From Streptomyces narbonensis (GTDB lineage: Bacteria > Actinomycetota > Actinomycetes > Streptomycetales > Streptomycetaceae), in contig NZ_BMSF01000017.1 in the NCBI RefSeq assembly GCF_014649015.1, positions 1 to 64,000 on the forward strand: a stretch of DNA of 64,000 nt. The letters are read 5' to 3'. This document shows positions 22,707-31,403 of this stretch, in pieces. The notes below the pieces were generated by a model, which ran no database searches, was not told where the DNA came from, and saw only the letters and a program-made list of their open reading frames with translations. Positions within the stretch are counted from its first letter, which is position 1. Each line of letters starts with the position of its first letter. The translations under genes were made by a program, and so were the position numbers.

Positions 22707-25328
22707 TCACCGTAGTCCGGTCGAACCACCTGTTCCTGCCGGACCACCTGGGTGGAAGGCGGTCCGTACCGCGCGGGCCGCGACGAATCCGGCGGGCGCG
22801 CACGCGAGAGCGATCCCGGCGCCCGCCCAGCCGAGTGGCTCGGTCTCCAGGACCGAGTTCAGGAAGGGCACGTACAGCGCTGCCGCCGCCAGAAGGGCAG
22901 AAGCGAGGACGGACAGCGGGAGGAAGGGGTTCTCCTTGGTGAGAAGTCGAGTGCGCAGTCCCAGGGCGACGCCGAGTTGCGCGGCGAGCAGGGCGAGGAA
23001 GAGCACGCTTTGCCAGGGCAGGTCCAGTGCCTGCGCGGCGAGGCCCGCGCCGAGGGAGGCCGCCGTGACGACGGCCGCGAGAAGAAGCAGCCTCTGCCAG
23101 GAGCCACCGCCGAGAATGTGTTGGTCGGGTGGGCGCGGCGGGCGGTGCATGGCTCCCGGGGATGCGGGTTCGGCGCCCATGGCGACGCCCGTGAGGCCGT
23201 GTGTCAGGAGGTTGATCCACAGGATCTGGCCGGCGCGAAGGGGCAGCGGCAGCCCGAGCAGCGGTCCGATGAGCATCACGAGGATCTCTGCCGCGCCGCC
23301 GGCCATCCCGTAGACGAGGAACCGGCGGATGTTGTCGTAGACACGCCTTCCCTCCTCGACGGCCGCCACGACCGTCGAGAGCTCGTCGTCGGTGAGGACG
23401 AGGTCGGCGGCCTGCCGTGCGACCTCCGTGCCGCGTGCGCCCATGGCGACGCCGATGTCGGCCCGGTGCAGGGCAGGGCCGTCGTTGACGCCGTCGCCGG
23501 TCATGGCGGTCACCGCTCCCCCGGCTCGCCACGCCTCAACGATGTCCAGCTTCTGCTGGGGGTCCGTTCGGGCGAAGACCCGCACCGAAGTGAGGTCGGC
23601 CACGCGACCCGCGGTCACGTCGGCCCCGGTGGCGACGCGGCCTTCCGTATCGCCGCCGTCGCCCAGGAGAGCGACGTGGGACGCCACCGCCCGAGCGGTC
23701 GCCGGATGGTCCCCGGTGATGAGGACGGGCGTGATCCCGGCCGCACGACAGGAGGCGAGGGTCGCGGCGGCGTGCGGTTTCGGCGGGTCGCTGAGCGCGA
23801 CGAGGCCGAGGAGCGTGAGCCCCGACTCCGCCTCGGTGACCGGTGTCGGGAGGTCGTTCCGCACTCCCGACGCGACTGCGAGCACGCGGTATCCACGGGT
23901 GGCCAGGCGTGCGGCCTCCTGGTGTGCAGCCGCGAGCACCTCGGGAGGATCTTGCAGGACTGCGGGGTCGAGGACGGCTTCGGGGGCGCCTTTCAGGCAG
24001 ACGAGCACCCGGTCTTCCCCGGCCTTGTGGAGGGTGGTCATGCGTCTGCGGAGGCTGTCGAACGGCGCTTCCCCGATCCGGGGGCTGGTCACCGACAGTT
24101 CCGTCGGCTCCGGGCAGCCCGTCTTGGCAGCGGCCGCCAGCAGGGCAGCCTCCATGGGGTCGCCCAGGGCTGTCCAACGGCCGTCGGACGCTCCGTCGTC
24201 CGGTGGGCGCAGTGTGGCGTCGTTGCACAGAGCGGTCACGGTCAGCAGCTCCGTCAGCGGTTCGAGCTCGTGTGCCTCCGCCGGTCTCCCGGCGACAAGG
24301 ACCTGGCCCTCTGGTTCGTAGCCCACCCCCGAGAGCTCGGCGGTCACGCACGGTGTCCAGAGGTGCTGCACGACCATGCGGCCCTCCGTCAGGGTGCCGG
24401 TCTTGTCGGTGGCGAGGACGGACACCGAGCCGAGCGTCTCGACCGCGGGCAGCCGCCGCACCAGGGCGTGCCGGGCGGCCATGCGCCGGGCTCCGAGTGC
24501 CAGGGCCAGGGTGACGACGGCCGGAAGGGATTCGGGGACGGCCGCCACGGCCAGGCTGATGGCGGTCACCGCCATAGTCCCCAGCGGGAGCCCCCGCACC
24601 AGGCCCAGGGCGAAGACCAGGACGCACAGGGCGAGCGTCACAGCCGCGAGGACGCGCCCGAGGGCGGAGAGCCGGCGCTGTAGGGGGGTCGGCTCGCGGC
24701 GTTCGTCGAGGAGAGCCGCGATACGGCCGAGCGCACTGGACGCCCCGGTCGCCGAGACCACGGCCACGCCTCGGCCGCGGACGACGACCGTGCCCGCGCT
24801 CAGGGTCGCACCCGGGTCCTTGTCCACCGACACGGACTCCCCCGTGAGCATGGACTCGTCCACCAGGACGGCGGAGGCCTCGGCGAGCTCGGCGTCGGCG
24901 GCGACGATGTCGCCCTCACCGACCAGGAGGACGTCACCGGGGACGATCGACGCCGCCGGGAGGTCGCGGACCGTGCCGTCGCGCCGCACGCGCGCGTGCG
25001 GGGCGGTGAGGGCCGAGAGTGCGGCGACGGCGTTGTCGGCCCTGATCTCCTGTGCCACACCGACGGTGGTGTTCACGAGGACGACCATCCCGATGACGAT
25101 CGCGTCGGGATAGTCAGCTATCGCGAGGGTCAGTACGACGGCCCCGAGGAGCACCATGATCAGCGGGTCGGTCAGTTGGGCCAGGATCCTGCTGTGGACC
25201 CGCACGGGCTTTCGCGCGGTGACCGCGTTGGGGCCCGTGCCGGCCAGCCGACGGGCGGCCTCGGCCTCGCTGAGTCCCGTGGTGTCCCGCACCGGGGCGA
25301 GGGCCCGGTCCGCCTCCGACGCGGTCAT
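22707..25328 (-). CDS. P-type cation ATPase, P2 (CtpF-like) subfamily
   Basis: A 873-residue pump with all P2-type ATPase parts: N-terminal cation ATPase segment, actuator TGES (DESMLTGESVSVDKDPGATL), M4 with AVPESLPAVVTLALALGARR, phosphorylation motif DKTGTLTEGRMV (Asp near 309), hinge ATGDGVNDGPALHRADIGVA (as MTGDGVNDGPAL), and six C-terminal helices. M4 has PESLP where many Ca2+ pumps have PEGLP. It resembles mycobacterial CtpF (Rv1997), a DosR-regulon pump linked to Ca2+ and redox stress. It starts 8 bp after the stop of a USP gene and is followed by the sensor kinase gene, forming one likely operon. Confidence 0.9.
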   Translation of the reverse strand: MTASEADRALAPVRDTTGLSEAEAARRLAGTGPNAVTARKPVRVHSRILAQLTDPLIMVLLGAVVLTLAIADYPDAIVIGMVVLVNTTVGVAQEIRADNAVAALSALTAPHARVRRDGTVRDLPAASIVPGDVLLVGEGDIVAADAELAEASAVLVDESMLTGESVSVDKDPGATLSAGTVVVRGRGVAVVSATGASSALGRIAALLDERREPTPLQRRLSALGRVLAAVTLALCVLVFALGLVRGLPLGTMAVTAISLAVAAVPESLPAVVTLALALGARRMAARHALVRRLPAVETLGSVSVLATDKTGTLTEGRMVVQHLWTPCVTAELSGVGYEPEGQVLVAGRPAEAHELEPLTELLTVTALCNDATLRPPDDGASDGRWTALGDPMEAALLAAAAKTGCPEPTELSVTSPRIGEAPFDSLRRRMTTLHKAGEDRVLVCLKGAPEAVLDPAVLQDPPEVLAAAHQEAARLATRGYRVLAVASGVRNDLPTPVTEAESGLTLLGLVALSDPPKPHAAATLASCRAAGITPVLITGDHPATARAVASHVALLGDGGDTEGRVATGADVTAGRVADLTSVRVFARTDPQQKLDIVEAWRAGGAVTAMTGDGVNDGPALHRADIGVAMGARGTEVARQAADLVLTDDELSTVVAAVEEGRRVYDNIRRFLVYGMAGGAAEILVMLIGPLLGLPLPLRAGQILWINLLTHGLTGVAMGAEPASPGAMHRPPRPPDQHILGGGSWQRLLLLAAVVTAASLGAGLAAQALDLPWQSVLFLALLAAQLGVALGLRTRLLTKENPFLPLSVLASALLAAAALYVPFLNSVLETEPLGWAGAGIALACAPAGFVAARAVRTAFHPGGPAGTGGSTGLR

Positions 25329-25335
25329 GGCCCGC

Positions 25336-26196
25336 TCACCTCACAGGGACGGTGATCACCGGGCAGTGGGCGCGGTGGAGCAGCCCGTGGACGACGGAGC
25401 CGACGCGCATCCCGCTGTACCCGCCCCGGCCCCTGCGGCCGACGACGACGGCCAGTGCGTGTTCGGCGGCGTCCGCGAGGTTCTCGACGGGCGAGCCGAT
25501 CAGCACCTCGTGTGTGAGCCGGACGTCAGGGTACTTCTCCGCCCAGCCCGCGGTGGTCTCCGAGAGCAGGCGGCGTTCGGCATGGAACAGCGTGTCACCG
25601 CTGTGCAGGGTGAAGACGGGGGGCTGCCAGACGGCGATGGCCCGCAGGGCGCAGCGCCGGAGGTCTGCTTCCTCGAAGGCCCAGGCCAGGGCGGCGCGAG
25701 AAAACTCGCTGCCGTCGACGCCGACGACGAGATAGGGCGTCTCCTGGGTGAGGTGTTCCGCGTCGCCGACGACGACGACCGGGCAGCGTGCCTTCGCCGT
25801 GACCGGGACGACCAGGGAACCGGCGCTCAGGAACTCCTCGGTACGGCTGAGGTGCCGGGAGCCCAGCACGATGATGTCGGCCTCGTCCGACACAGCGGCC
25901 AGGGCTGCCGCCGGGAGCCCGTCAAGAAGAGAGGAGGTGGCCGTGACGCCCGGCTGCCGGGCGTGCGCCCAGGTGAGTGCCGTACGCAGAGCTTCTGAGC
26001 CGGCCTGCCGCTGTGCCACGTGGCGAGGGGTGTCGTCGACATGCCGGGTGTCGTGCGTCGGGGGTACGGCGACCATCAGACGCAGTCCCGCTCCTCGCAG
26101 ATGAGCCTCGTCCGCGGCCCAGGCGAGGGCCAGGTGCCAGTTCCTGACCGGGTCGATTCCGACGACGATGTCACGGCGGTCCGCGGTGCGTGTCAT
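25336..26196 (-). CDS. universal stress protein, tandem USP domains
   Basis: A 286-residue tandem USP. Domain 1 starts IVVGIDPVRNWHLALAWAAD; domain 2 starts YLVVGVDGSEFSRAALAWAF and ends with the ATP-binding signature VVGRRGRGGYSGMRVGSVVH. The first domain's equivalent motif (LGSRHLSRTEEFLSAGSLVV) is degenerate, so probably only the second domain binds ATP. Its start overlaps the upstream USP stop by 4 bp, and the P-type ATPase starts 8 bp downstream. The nearest relative in the window is the USP at 46967; the two hold the same second place in separate USP pairs. Confidence 0.92.
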   Translation of the reverse strand: MTRTADRRDIVVGIDPVRNWHLALAWAADEAHLRGAGLRLMVAVPPTHDTRHVDDTPRHVAQRQAGSEALRTALTWAHARQPGVTATSSLLDGLPAAALAAVSDEADIIVLGSRHLSRTEEFLSAGSLVVPVTAKARCPVVVVGDAEHLTQETPYLVVGVDGSEFSRAALAWAFEEADLRRCALRAIAVWQPPVFTLHSGDTLFHAERRLLSETTAGWAEKYPDVRLTHEVLIGSPVENLADAAEHALAVVVGRRGRGGYSGMRVGSVVHGLLHRAHCPVITVPVR

Positions 26197-27095
26197 GAGG
26201 TGCTCCCGTGTCCGGGCCCTTGCCGGGGGATGAGCTCCACAGGGCAGTGGGCGTGCTGCAGCAGGCTGAGCGTGGTCCGGCCGATGGTGGGTCCGAGGTA
26301 TCCGGGCGAGCGCCGGCCACCGACGACCAGAAGGTCTGCGTGGTGCGACGCGTCCACGAGTGCCCCCGGCACGCTGCGGCTCTTCTGGCCTTCGGCGTGC
26401 ACGGTGAGTCCCGGGAACTCCCCTCGGACTCGGTCCGCGAGCGAGGACGGTACGCGTACGTGATCGCGGGCGATCTCGTCGTCACCGTTGTGCAGCGCGG
26501 TCTGTGAGCGAGCGGACAGCCCGACACTCCAGATGTGCAGGAGCCGCAGGGGTACCTTTCGCAGCAAGGCCTCGCGTGCCCCCGCGCGGGCACATCCCAC
26601 GTCGGCCTCGTCCCGCACCGCCGCAAGAACCACGCGGGCCTCGACGGGCTCCGCGGTACCACGCACCACGACCACGGGCGTGGTGGCGCCGGCAGTGACC
26701 TCCAGACCGACCGATCCGAGCAACAGCGAGGTGAACCCGCCGAGGCCCCGGTGTCCGACGACGATCGTGCCCGTCCGGGCGGCGGCCCGACGCAGACCGT
26801 CGGGGGCCTCACCGTCGGTGAGTTCCGTGACGACCGTCAGCTCGCTGTGGCGTGCCGTGATCGCCTCGGCGGTCCGGTCGAGCAGCTCCCTTCCCCCCTG
26901 CCGACTCCTGACGATCTCCGCCTGGGACAGAAACGGGGCCTGTCCGTCCGTCTCAACCGCATGGACGAGGAAGAGAGTGCTGCCCCGCAACTCCGCCTCC
27001 GCTGCCGCCCACATCACCGCCGTGCGTGCGGACGGTGATCCGTCGACGCCGACGACTACCCTGCCGAGGCCGGGACGGGCTGTGGTTCCGTCCAT
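26193..27095 (-). CDS. universal stress protein, tandem USP domains (first gene of operon)
   Basis: A 300-residue tandem USP. Domain 1 (VVVGVDGSPSARTAVMWAAA) keeps the ATP motif GHRGLGGFTSLLLGSVGLEV; domain 2 ends GGRRSPGYLGPTIGRTTLSL, a variant without the full glycine loop. By family, it binds ATP in the cytoplasm and supports growth arrest and redox survival (compare Rv1996 and Rv2623 in the DosR regulon). ATG 27095 is preceded by GGAGGAG. A GGGACC/GGTCCC palindrome lies 83 bp upstream, and the gene leads a four-gene unit: USP, USP, P-type ATPase, sensor kinase. Confidence 0.92.
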   Translation of the reverse strand: MDGTTARPGLGRVVVGVDGSPSARTAVMWAAAEAELRGSTLFLVHAVETDGQAPFLSQAEIVRSRQGGRELLDRTAEAITARHSELTVVTELTDGEAPDGLRRAAARTGTIVVGHRGLGGFTSLLLGSVGLEVTAGATTPVVVVRGTAEPVEARVVLAAVRDEADVGCARAGAREALLRKVPLRLLHIWSVGLSARSQTALHNGDDEIARDHVRVPSSLADRVRGEFPGLTVHAEGQKSRSVPGALVDASHHADLLVVGGRRSPGYLGPTIGRTTLSLLQHAHCPVELIPRQGPGHGSTS

Positions 27096-27177
27096 CGCTC
27101 CTCCTCGCGCGGTCCAGGGGCTCCTTTCACCCTGGCAGGTGGTCCCGAGCGGCTGGAGGGCCGCTGGGGCCAATGAC

Positions 27178-27192
27178 GGGACCGAAGGTCCC
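27178..27192. promoter_or_regulatory. candidate OsdR/DevR box, minus-strand USP operon
   Basis: Perfect palindrome GGGACC-GAA-GGTCCC; read on the minus strand GGGACCTTCGGTCCC. It has the G/C arms of the shared box but a 3-bp centre rather than 2, and it resembles the GGGAC...GTCCC arms of the mycobacterial DosR box. It lies 83 bp upstream of the USP start. Confidence 0.55.
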
Positions 27193-27248
27193 AGCCGGGC
27201 GGGGCGTCGCGTGGACCGGCACCGACGAGCCCGTTCGGGCCTGAGGGT

Positions 27249-27262
27249 GGACCATTCGGCCC
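27249..27262. promoter_or_regulatory. candidate OsdR/DevR box, CBS-nitroreductase operon
   Basis: GGACCATTCGGCCC on the plus strand, 79 bp upstream of the CBS-BON start at 27342. Nearly identical to the box at 52271 (GGACCATTCGGCAC), which also precedes a CBS-BON gene. Confidence 0.55.
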
Positions 27263-27341
27263 TCGCCGACCACGGGCGTGCGGCGGAGGGTGGTGACACG
27301 GGACAGCACACCGGCCGAACCCTCGGACAGGAGGCGCGGTG

Positions 27342-27965
27342 ATGAAGCACATGAAGGTCGGCGGTCTGATGACCGACGACGTGGTCTCCACCGTTCCTGC
27401 CGCGTCGTTCCGGGACGTGGCGAAGTCGCTCGCCGAACACGACATCAGCGGAGTGCCCGTCGTGGACGAGGACGACCGTGTCATCGGTGTCGTCTCCGAG
27501 AGTGACCTCCTGGCCCGCGACGAGCTGACCGCGCGGGACCTCATGACCACACCGGCCATCACCGTCCACGCCGAGGAGACGGTGGCGGACGCGGCACGGC
27601 TGATGGTGCGTCGCGGAGTCGAGCGCCTTCCCGTGGTCGACGAGGAGGAACGACTGGTCGGCATCGTGACGCGCCGCGATCTGCTGTGCGTCTATCTCCG
27701 CCCGGACGCGGAGATACGGCAGCGCATCCGCGAGGACGTCCTCACTGATGCCATGGACCTGCCCGGGGACGCAGTGGACGTGCACGTCCTGGACGGTGTG
27801 GTGACGCTGGGGGGCCGCGTCCGGCGGCGGAGTCAGGCCCAGATGCTCGTCGGACTCGCCGAGGAGGTCGATGGCGTCGTCGCCGTCGTGGACCGCCTGT
27901 CCTTCCACGAGGACGACGCACGTCTCGCGTCCTCCACCCGGTCTCCGCACGACATCTCTTGGTGA
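27342..27965 (+). CDS. CBS domain pair plus BON domain protein
   Basis: A 207-residue protein. CBS1 about 8-60 (LMTDDVVSTVPAASFRDVAK, VVDEDDRVIGVVSESDLLAR), CBS2 about 68-125 (LMTTPAITVHAEETVADAAR, RLPVVDEEERLVGIVTRRDL), and BON about 135-190 (VDVHVLDGVVTLGGRVRRRS). Linker between the CBS domains is short compared with the protein at 19538. I prefer ATG 27342 (AGGAGG 7 nt upstream) to the adjacent GTG. It precedes the nitroreductase gene by 22 bp and is divergent from the USP operon, with one candidate OsdR box for each direction. Confidence 0.9.
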   Translation: MKHMKVGGLMTDDVVSTVPAASFRDVAKSLAEHDISGVPVVDEDDRVIGVVSESDLLARDELTARDLMTTPAITVHAEETVADAARLMVRRGVERLPVVDEEERLVGIVTRRDLLCVYLRPDAEIRQRIREDVLTDAMDLPGDAVDVHVLDGVVTLGGRVRRRSQAQMLVGLAEEVDGVVAVVDRLSFHEDDARLASSTRSPHDISW

Positions 27966-27987
27966 CTCACCGCAGACAGGACGAACC

Positions 27988-28977
27988 GTGTCCATCACCG
28001 CTTTGACCCGACCGCTCGTGACGTCGCTGATCGAGGACGCCGTCACAGCACCCTCCATGCACAACGCACAGCCCTGGAAGTTCGTGTGCAGGACGAGCAC
28101 GGACGTCATCGAACTGCACGGCGATCCGCTGCGCGGCATGCCGGCGGAGGACCCGGACCACCGTGCCCTCCACCTCGGCTGCGGCGCCGCCCTGTTCGGT
28201 CTGCGCATCGGCGCCGCGCACAGAGGCCGGCACGCCGCTGTCCGGCTGCTGCCACGCCCAGAAGACCGCTGGCACTTCGCCGATGTGGAACTCCACGGAC
28301 CCGACGACATCGACCGCGATCTCCTCGCACTCCACACCGCCCTGCCGCGGCGCCACACCAGCCGCTTCCCCTTCACCGAGGAGCGGATCCCCTCCGAGGT
28401 GATCGACGGTCTGCGGGCCGCGGCCCTCCTGGAGGGCTGCCAACTGGTCGTGCCGGGCGACTGGCACACCGACTCCGTCCTCGAGATCGTCCACGACTCC
28501 GAAAGGTTCGAGGCCGCGGACGCGGCGGTTCGCGCGGAGATCGCCGCCTGGACGCGCACGGGTGCGCCCGGCGAGGGCTCCGAGACCGAGGGCATCCCTT
28601 CGTACGCCTTCGGCCCGCGGCAGTACGACGTCACCTCTCCGGTCCGGGACTTCGACTCACCCCGGCGCGTCGCGGAACGCACTTCGGCACGCTTCGAGAA
28701 GCGGCCGCAGATCGCCCTCCTCGGCACGGTCGACGACAATCCGCGACACTGGCTGATGGCCGGTCAGGCGCTGCACCGGGTCCTGCTCCGGGCCACCCTC
28801 GACGGTCTGTCCACCTCCCTCATGTCACAGCCCCTGGAGTGGTCCGAACTACGCTCCGCCATACGCGATCCGGCTTCGACGACGGCCTTCGTCCACATGG
28901 TGCTCCGCCTGGGCTACGGCCCCCAGGGGCGGGCCACACCACGCCGACCCGTCTCCGAAGTGCTCACCTTCGACTGA
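27988..28977 (+). CDS. Acg-family nitroreductase-like FMN protein
   Basis: A 329-residue protein of the Acg/Rv2032 group: two nitroreductase-like halves, the first opening LIEDAVTAPSMHNAQPWKFV, with Arg-rich HTALPRRHTSRFPF, and later a GQALHRVLLRATLDGLSTSL segment. Acg proteins are split-nitroreductase folds that bind FMN but have a lid that blocks usual catalysis, and are thought to store flavin during dormancy (Rv2032, Rv3127 and Rv3131 are DosR-controlled). The start is GTG 27988. It follows a CBS gene by 22 bp. Its 3-prime end, including the stop codon, is part of a tandem duplication. Confidence 0.88.
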   Translation: MSITALTRPLVTSLIEDAVTAPSMHNAQPWKFVCRTSTDVIELHGDPLRGMPAEDPDHRALHLGCGAALFGLRIGAAHRGRHAAVRLLPRPEDRWHFADVELHGPDDIDRDLLALHTALPRRHTSRFPFTEERIPSEVIDGLRAAALLEGCQLVVPGDWHTDSVLEIVHDSERFEAADAAVRAEIAAWTRTGAPGEGSETEGIPSYAFGPRQYDVTSPVRDFDSPRRVAERTSARFEKRPQIALLGTVDDNPRHWLMAGQALHRVLLRATLDGLSTSLMSQPLEWSELRSAIRDPASTTAFVHMVLRLGYGPQGRATPRRPVSEVLTFD

Positions 28978-29007
28978 AGCCCCGAAGTGCTCACCTTCCA
29001 CTGAAGC
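28955..29007. repeat. 27-bp tandem duplication over the nitroreductase stop codon
   Basis: Two direct copies of a 26-bp string at 28955-28980 and 28982-29007 (period 27) differ by one base. Each begins CCGAAGTGCTCACCTTC and contains an in-frame TGA. The first copy encodes the last residues and stop of the nitroreductase; the second lies between it and the convergent phosphorylase gene. Confidence 0.9.
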
Positions 29008-29012
29008 GCCTG

Positions 29013-31403
29013 TCACAGACGGAACCAGCGCTCCTGTCCGGGTGCGACGGTCACCCGCCGCCCGCCGGGGAGCGTGACGGCGAGCGGGCCCTCGGGCGAA
29101 GCGGGAACGCTGACTGCCAGCCGTCCGGGGAGCATCCGCAGGCGTACCCCTCGATGAGGACCGCAGCACAGGGTGAAGGTGAACCGGGGGATCTCCGCGA
29201 GCGTCACCGGAGCCACGCGAAGCCCTTCCGGCCCCGTTTCCAGGCCGGTGATCCCTCTTTCGACGAAATCGATCGTGCCGGCCATCGCGCCGAGATGAAT
29301 GCCCTCGCCGGTCGTTCCGCCCTGGACGTCGGCCACATCCGCGAGCAGGGCCTCCTCGCAGTACTGCCAGGCGTCGGCTCCCTTCTGCCGGGCAAGCACC
29401 CATCCGTGGACGAGGCTGCTGAGCGTCGAGCCGTGGCTGGTACGGCGCAGGTAGTACGCGACGGTCGCACGCCACATCTCGTCGTCCAGGGCGTAGCCGA
29501 GCCGGCCGAACAGGCCGTACAGCTCCTCGGGCCGGAAGAGGTAGCCGAGCATGAGGGTGTCGGCCTGCTTCGACGCCTGGTAGCGGTTGACCGTGTCGCC
29601 CTCGGCCTCCAGGATCCGGTCGAGCCTGCGGATGTCTCCGTAACGGGCCCTGTACGCCTCCCAGTCGAGCTCCTCCAGGTCTCCGTACCCCTCGAACTGG
29701 CTCACCACGCCCTGGTGGAACGGGATGTGAAGGCGGCGGGAGACGTCCTCCCATCGGGCGAGTTCACCGTCGTCCAGCGACAGCTGCTGAGAGAGTTCCG
29801 AGCGCCGGCCCGCAGGCAGTTCGCCGAGCAGGTCGAGACCGCGGGCGAGAACCCAGGCGGTGGTTGCGTTGGTGTAGGCGTTGTCGTCGATGCCCGGGTC
29901 CGTGGCATCGGGATAGGCGTCGTGGTACTCGTCCGGTCCCACGACCCCCCGGATGCGGTAGCGGCCGAGCTCGCTGTCGAAGGTGGCGGCCCCGGCCCAG
30001 TAACCGGCGATCTCAAGCAGGATCTCCGCACCGGCCGAGTGGAGGAATCCTCTGTCGCCGGTGGCCTGCGCGTACTTCCAGACGTTGTACGCGACGGCGG
30101 ACCCCACATGGCGCTGGAGGTGGGAATGGTCGGGCAGCCAGCGTCCGGAGCGCGGGTTGAGGTGCAGGGCCTGGGTCTCCTCGCGGCCGGAACTCGCGCT
30201 CTGCCAGGGATACATGGCCCCTGACCGGCCGGCGAGGCGAGCGGCCTCTCGGGCGGCAGGCAGCCGTCTGTGCCGGTACATGAGCAGTGCCCGGGCCACC
30301 TCGGGGAAGTGGAGGTTCAGGTAGGGGAGGACGAAGAGCTCGTCCCAGAAGACATGTCCTCGGTACGCCTCACCGTGCAGGCCCCGCGCGGGCACGCCCA
30401 CGTCGAGCTCCGCCGTGTGCGGGGACAGCGTCTGCAGCAGGTGGAACACGTGCAGGCGCAGGATGCGGCCCGCCTCACCGGGCACATGCAGCTCCCCCTC
30501 CTCCCAGACCCGCCGCCATGCCGCCTTGTGGGCGGAGAGCAGCCGGGAGAAGGCGGGAGTTCGAGCGATCACGTCAGTGGCCGCTGTGAGCGGGTCGGCG
30601 GAGGGCCAGTCCATCGATGTGTGCAGCGCCAGGGTCTTCACGACCATCGCCGAGCGGCGGGGTGCGACCGGCAGGCGGTACGTCTGTTCGGTGCCGGTCG
30701 AGGTGGCGACCTTCCGGGCGGACCGCGCGGGGCGGGTGACCGTGCGTACGGCCATGGCGATCCGGAGGCCCGGGTCGACCGTACGGCAAGAGATCCAGGC
30801 GACGCCGTCGGCCTTGAATCCGGTCCGGTGGTCGGTGAGATGGCGCCCGTCGAGATGCCGGTAGCGCTCGACTCCGGCGTTGGTGACGGCGCCGTCGAGC
30901 AGGGACCGCACTTCGACGGCGCCGCTCCATCCGTAGGTGCGGAAGAGGGTGCACTGGGCCGCCAGTCCGGGTTCTCCCATGTGTACGAGGCGGATGTGGC
31001 TGACGCGCAGGCCCCGCCCGCGAGCGTCCCTGAAGAACATGCGTCGTGTGAGGACCCCCGCACACAGGTCGAGGTGTACGGCGTAATGGCACAGTTCGCC
31101 GGCGTCGGGAGTGAGCCACTCGCCCGGCGGCCCGTCGTCCGGGAGGCAGCGGTAGCGGAGCAACGTCCAGTTCGGAAGGTTGACGAGGTCCTCGTTCTCG
31201 ACCCGCTCGCCCGCGACGACCGAGGTGCGCCGGTCGTAGCAGCCGGCCAGATAGGTGCCCGGGTAGTGCGGGGTCCCGGCGGGGCACTCAGGGGCGGAGC
31301 CCCTCGTGGCGAACCGGCCGTTGCCGAGGGTGCAAAGGGCTTCGACCAGTGGCTCGCGTTCCGGGTCGTAGCGGTCGTACTGCCACGTCCAGCCTGTGGT
31401 CAT
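29013..31403 (-). CDS. glycoside hydrolase family 65 (disaccharide phosphorylase type)
   Basis: A 796-residue protein, normal for GH65. It opens with EREPLVEALCTLGNGRFATR and GSAPECPAG (N-terminal beta-sandwich), has the DELFVLPYLNLHFPEVARAL and RRLPAAREAARLAGRSGAMY segments of the (alpha/alpha)6 barrel, and near residue 490 GVVGPDEYHD, the catalytic acid Glu. GH65 enzymes phosphorolyse maltose, trehalose or kojibiose to beta-glucose-1-phosphate and glucose. The gene overlaps by 4 bp an upstream HAD gene that resembles beta-phosphoglucomutase, which would convert the product to glucose-6-phosphate. Specificity cannot be told from the sequence alone. Confidence 0.88.
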   Translation of the reverse strand: MTTGWTWQYDRYDPEREPLVEALCTLGNGRFATRGSAPECPAGTPHYPGTYLAGCYDRRTSVVAGERVENEDLVNLPNWTLLRYRCLPDDGPPGEWLTPDAGELCHYAVHLDLCAGVLTRRMFFRDARGRGLRVSHIRLVHMGEPGLAAQCTLFRTYGWSGAVEVRSLLDGAVTNAGVERYRHLDGRHLTDHRTGFKADGVAWISCRTVDPGLRIAMAVRTVTRPARSARKVATSTGTEQTYRLPVAPRRSAMVVKTLALHTSMDWPSADPLTAATDVIARTPAFSRLLSAHKAAWRRVWEEGELHVPGEAGRILRLHVFHLLQTLSPHTAELDVGVPARGLHGEAYRGHVFWDELFVLPYLNLHFPEVARALLMYRHRRLPAAREAARLAGRSGAMYPWQSASSGREETQALHLNPRSGRWLPDHSHLQRHVGSAVAYNVWKYAQATGDRGFLHSAGAEILLEIAGYWAGAATFDSELGRYRIRGVVGPDEYHDAYPDATDPGIDDNAYTNATTAWVLARGLDLLGELPAGRRSELSQQLSLDDGELARWEDVSRRLHIPFHQGVVSQFEGYGDLEELDWEAYRARYGDIRRLDRILEAEGDTVNRYQASKQADTLMLGYLFRPEELYGLFGRLGYALDDEMWRATVAYYLRRTSHGSTLSSLVHGWVLARQKGADAWQYCEEALLADVADVQGGTTGEGIHLGAMAGTIDFVERGITGLETGPEGLRVAPVTLAEIPRFTFTLCCGPHRGVRLRMLPGRLAVSVPASPEGPLAVTLPGGRRVTVAPGQERWFRL

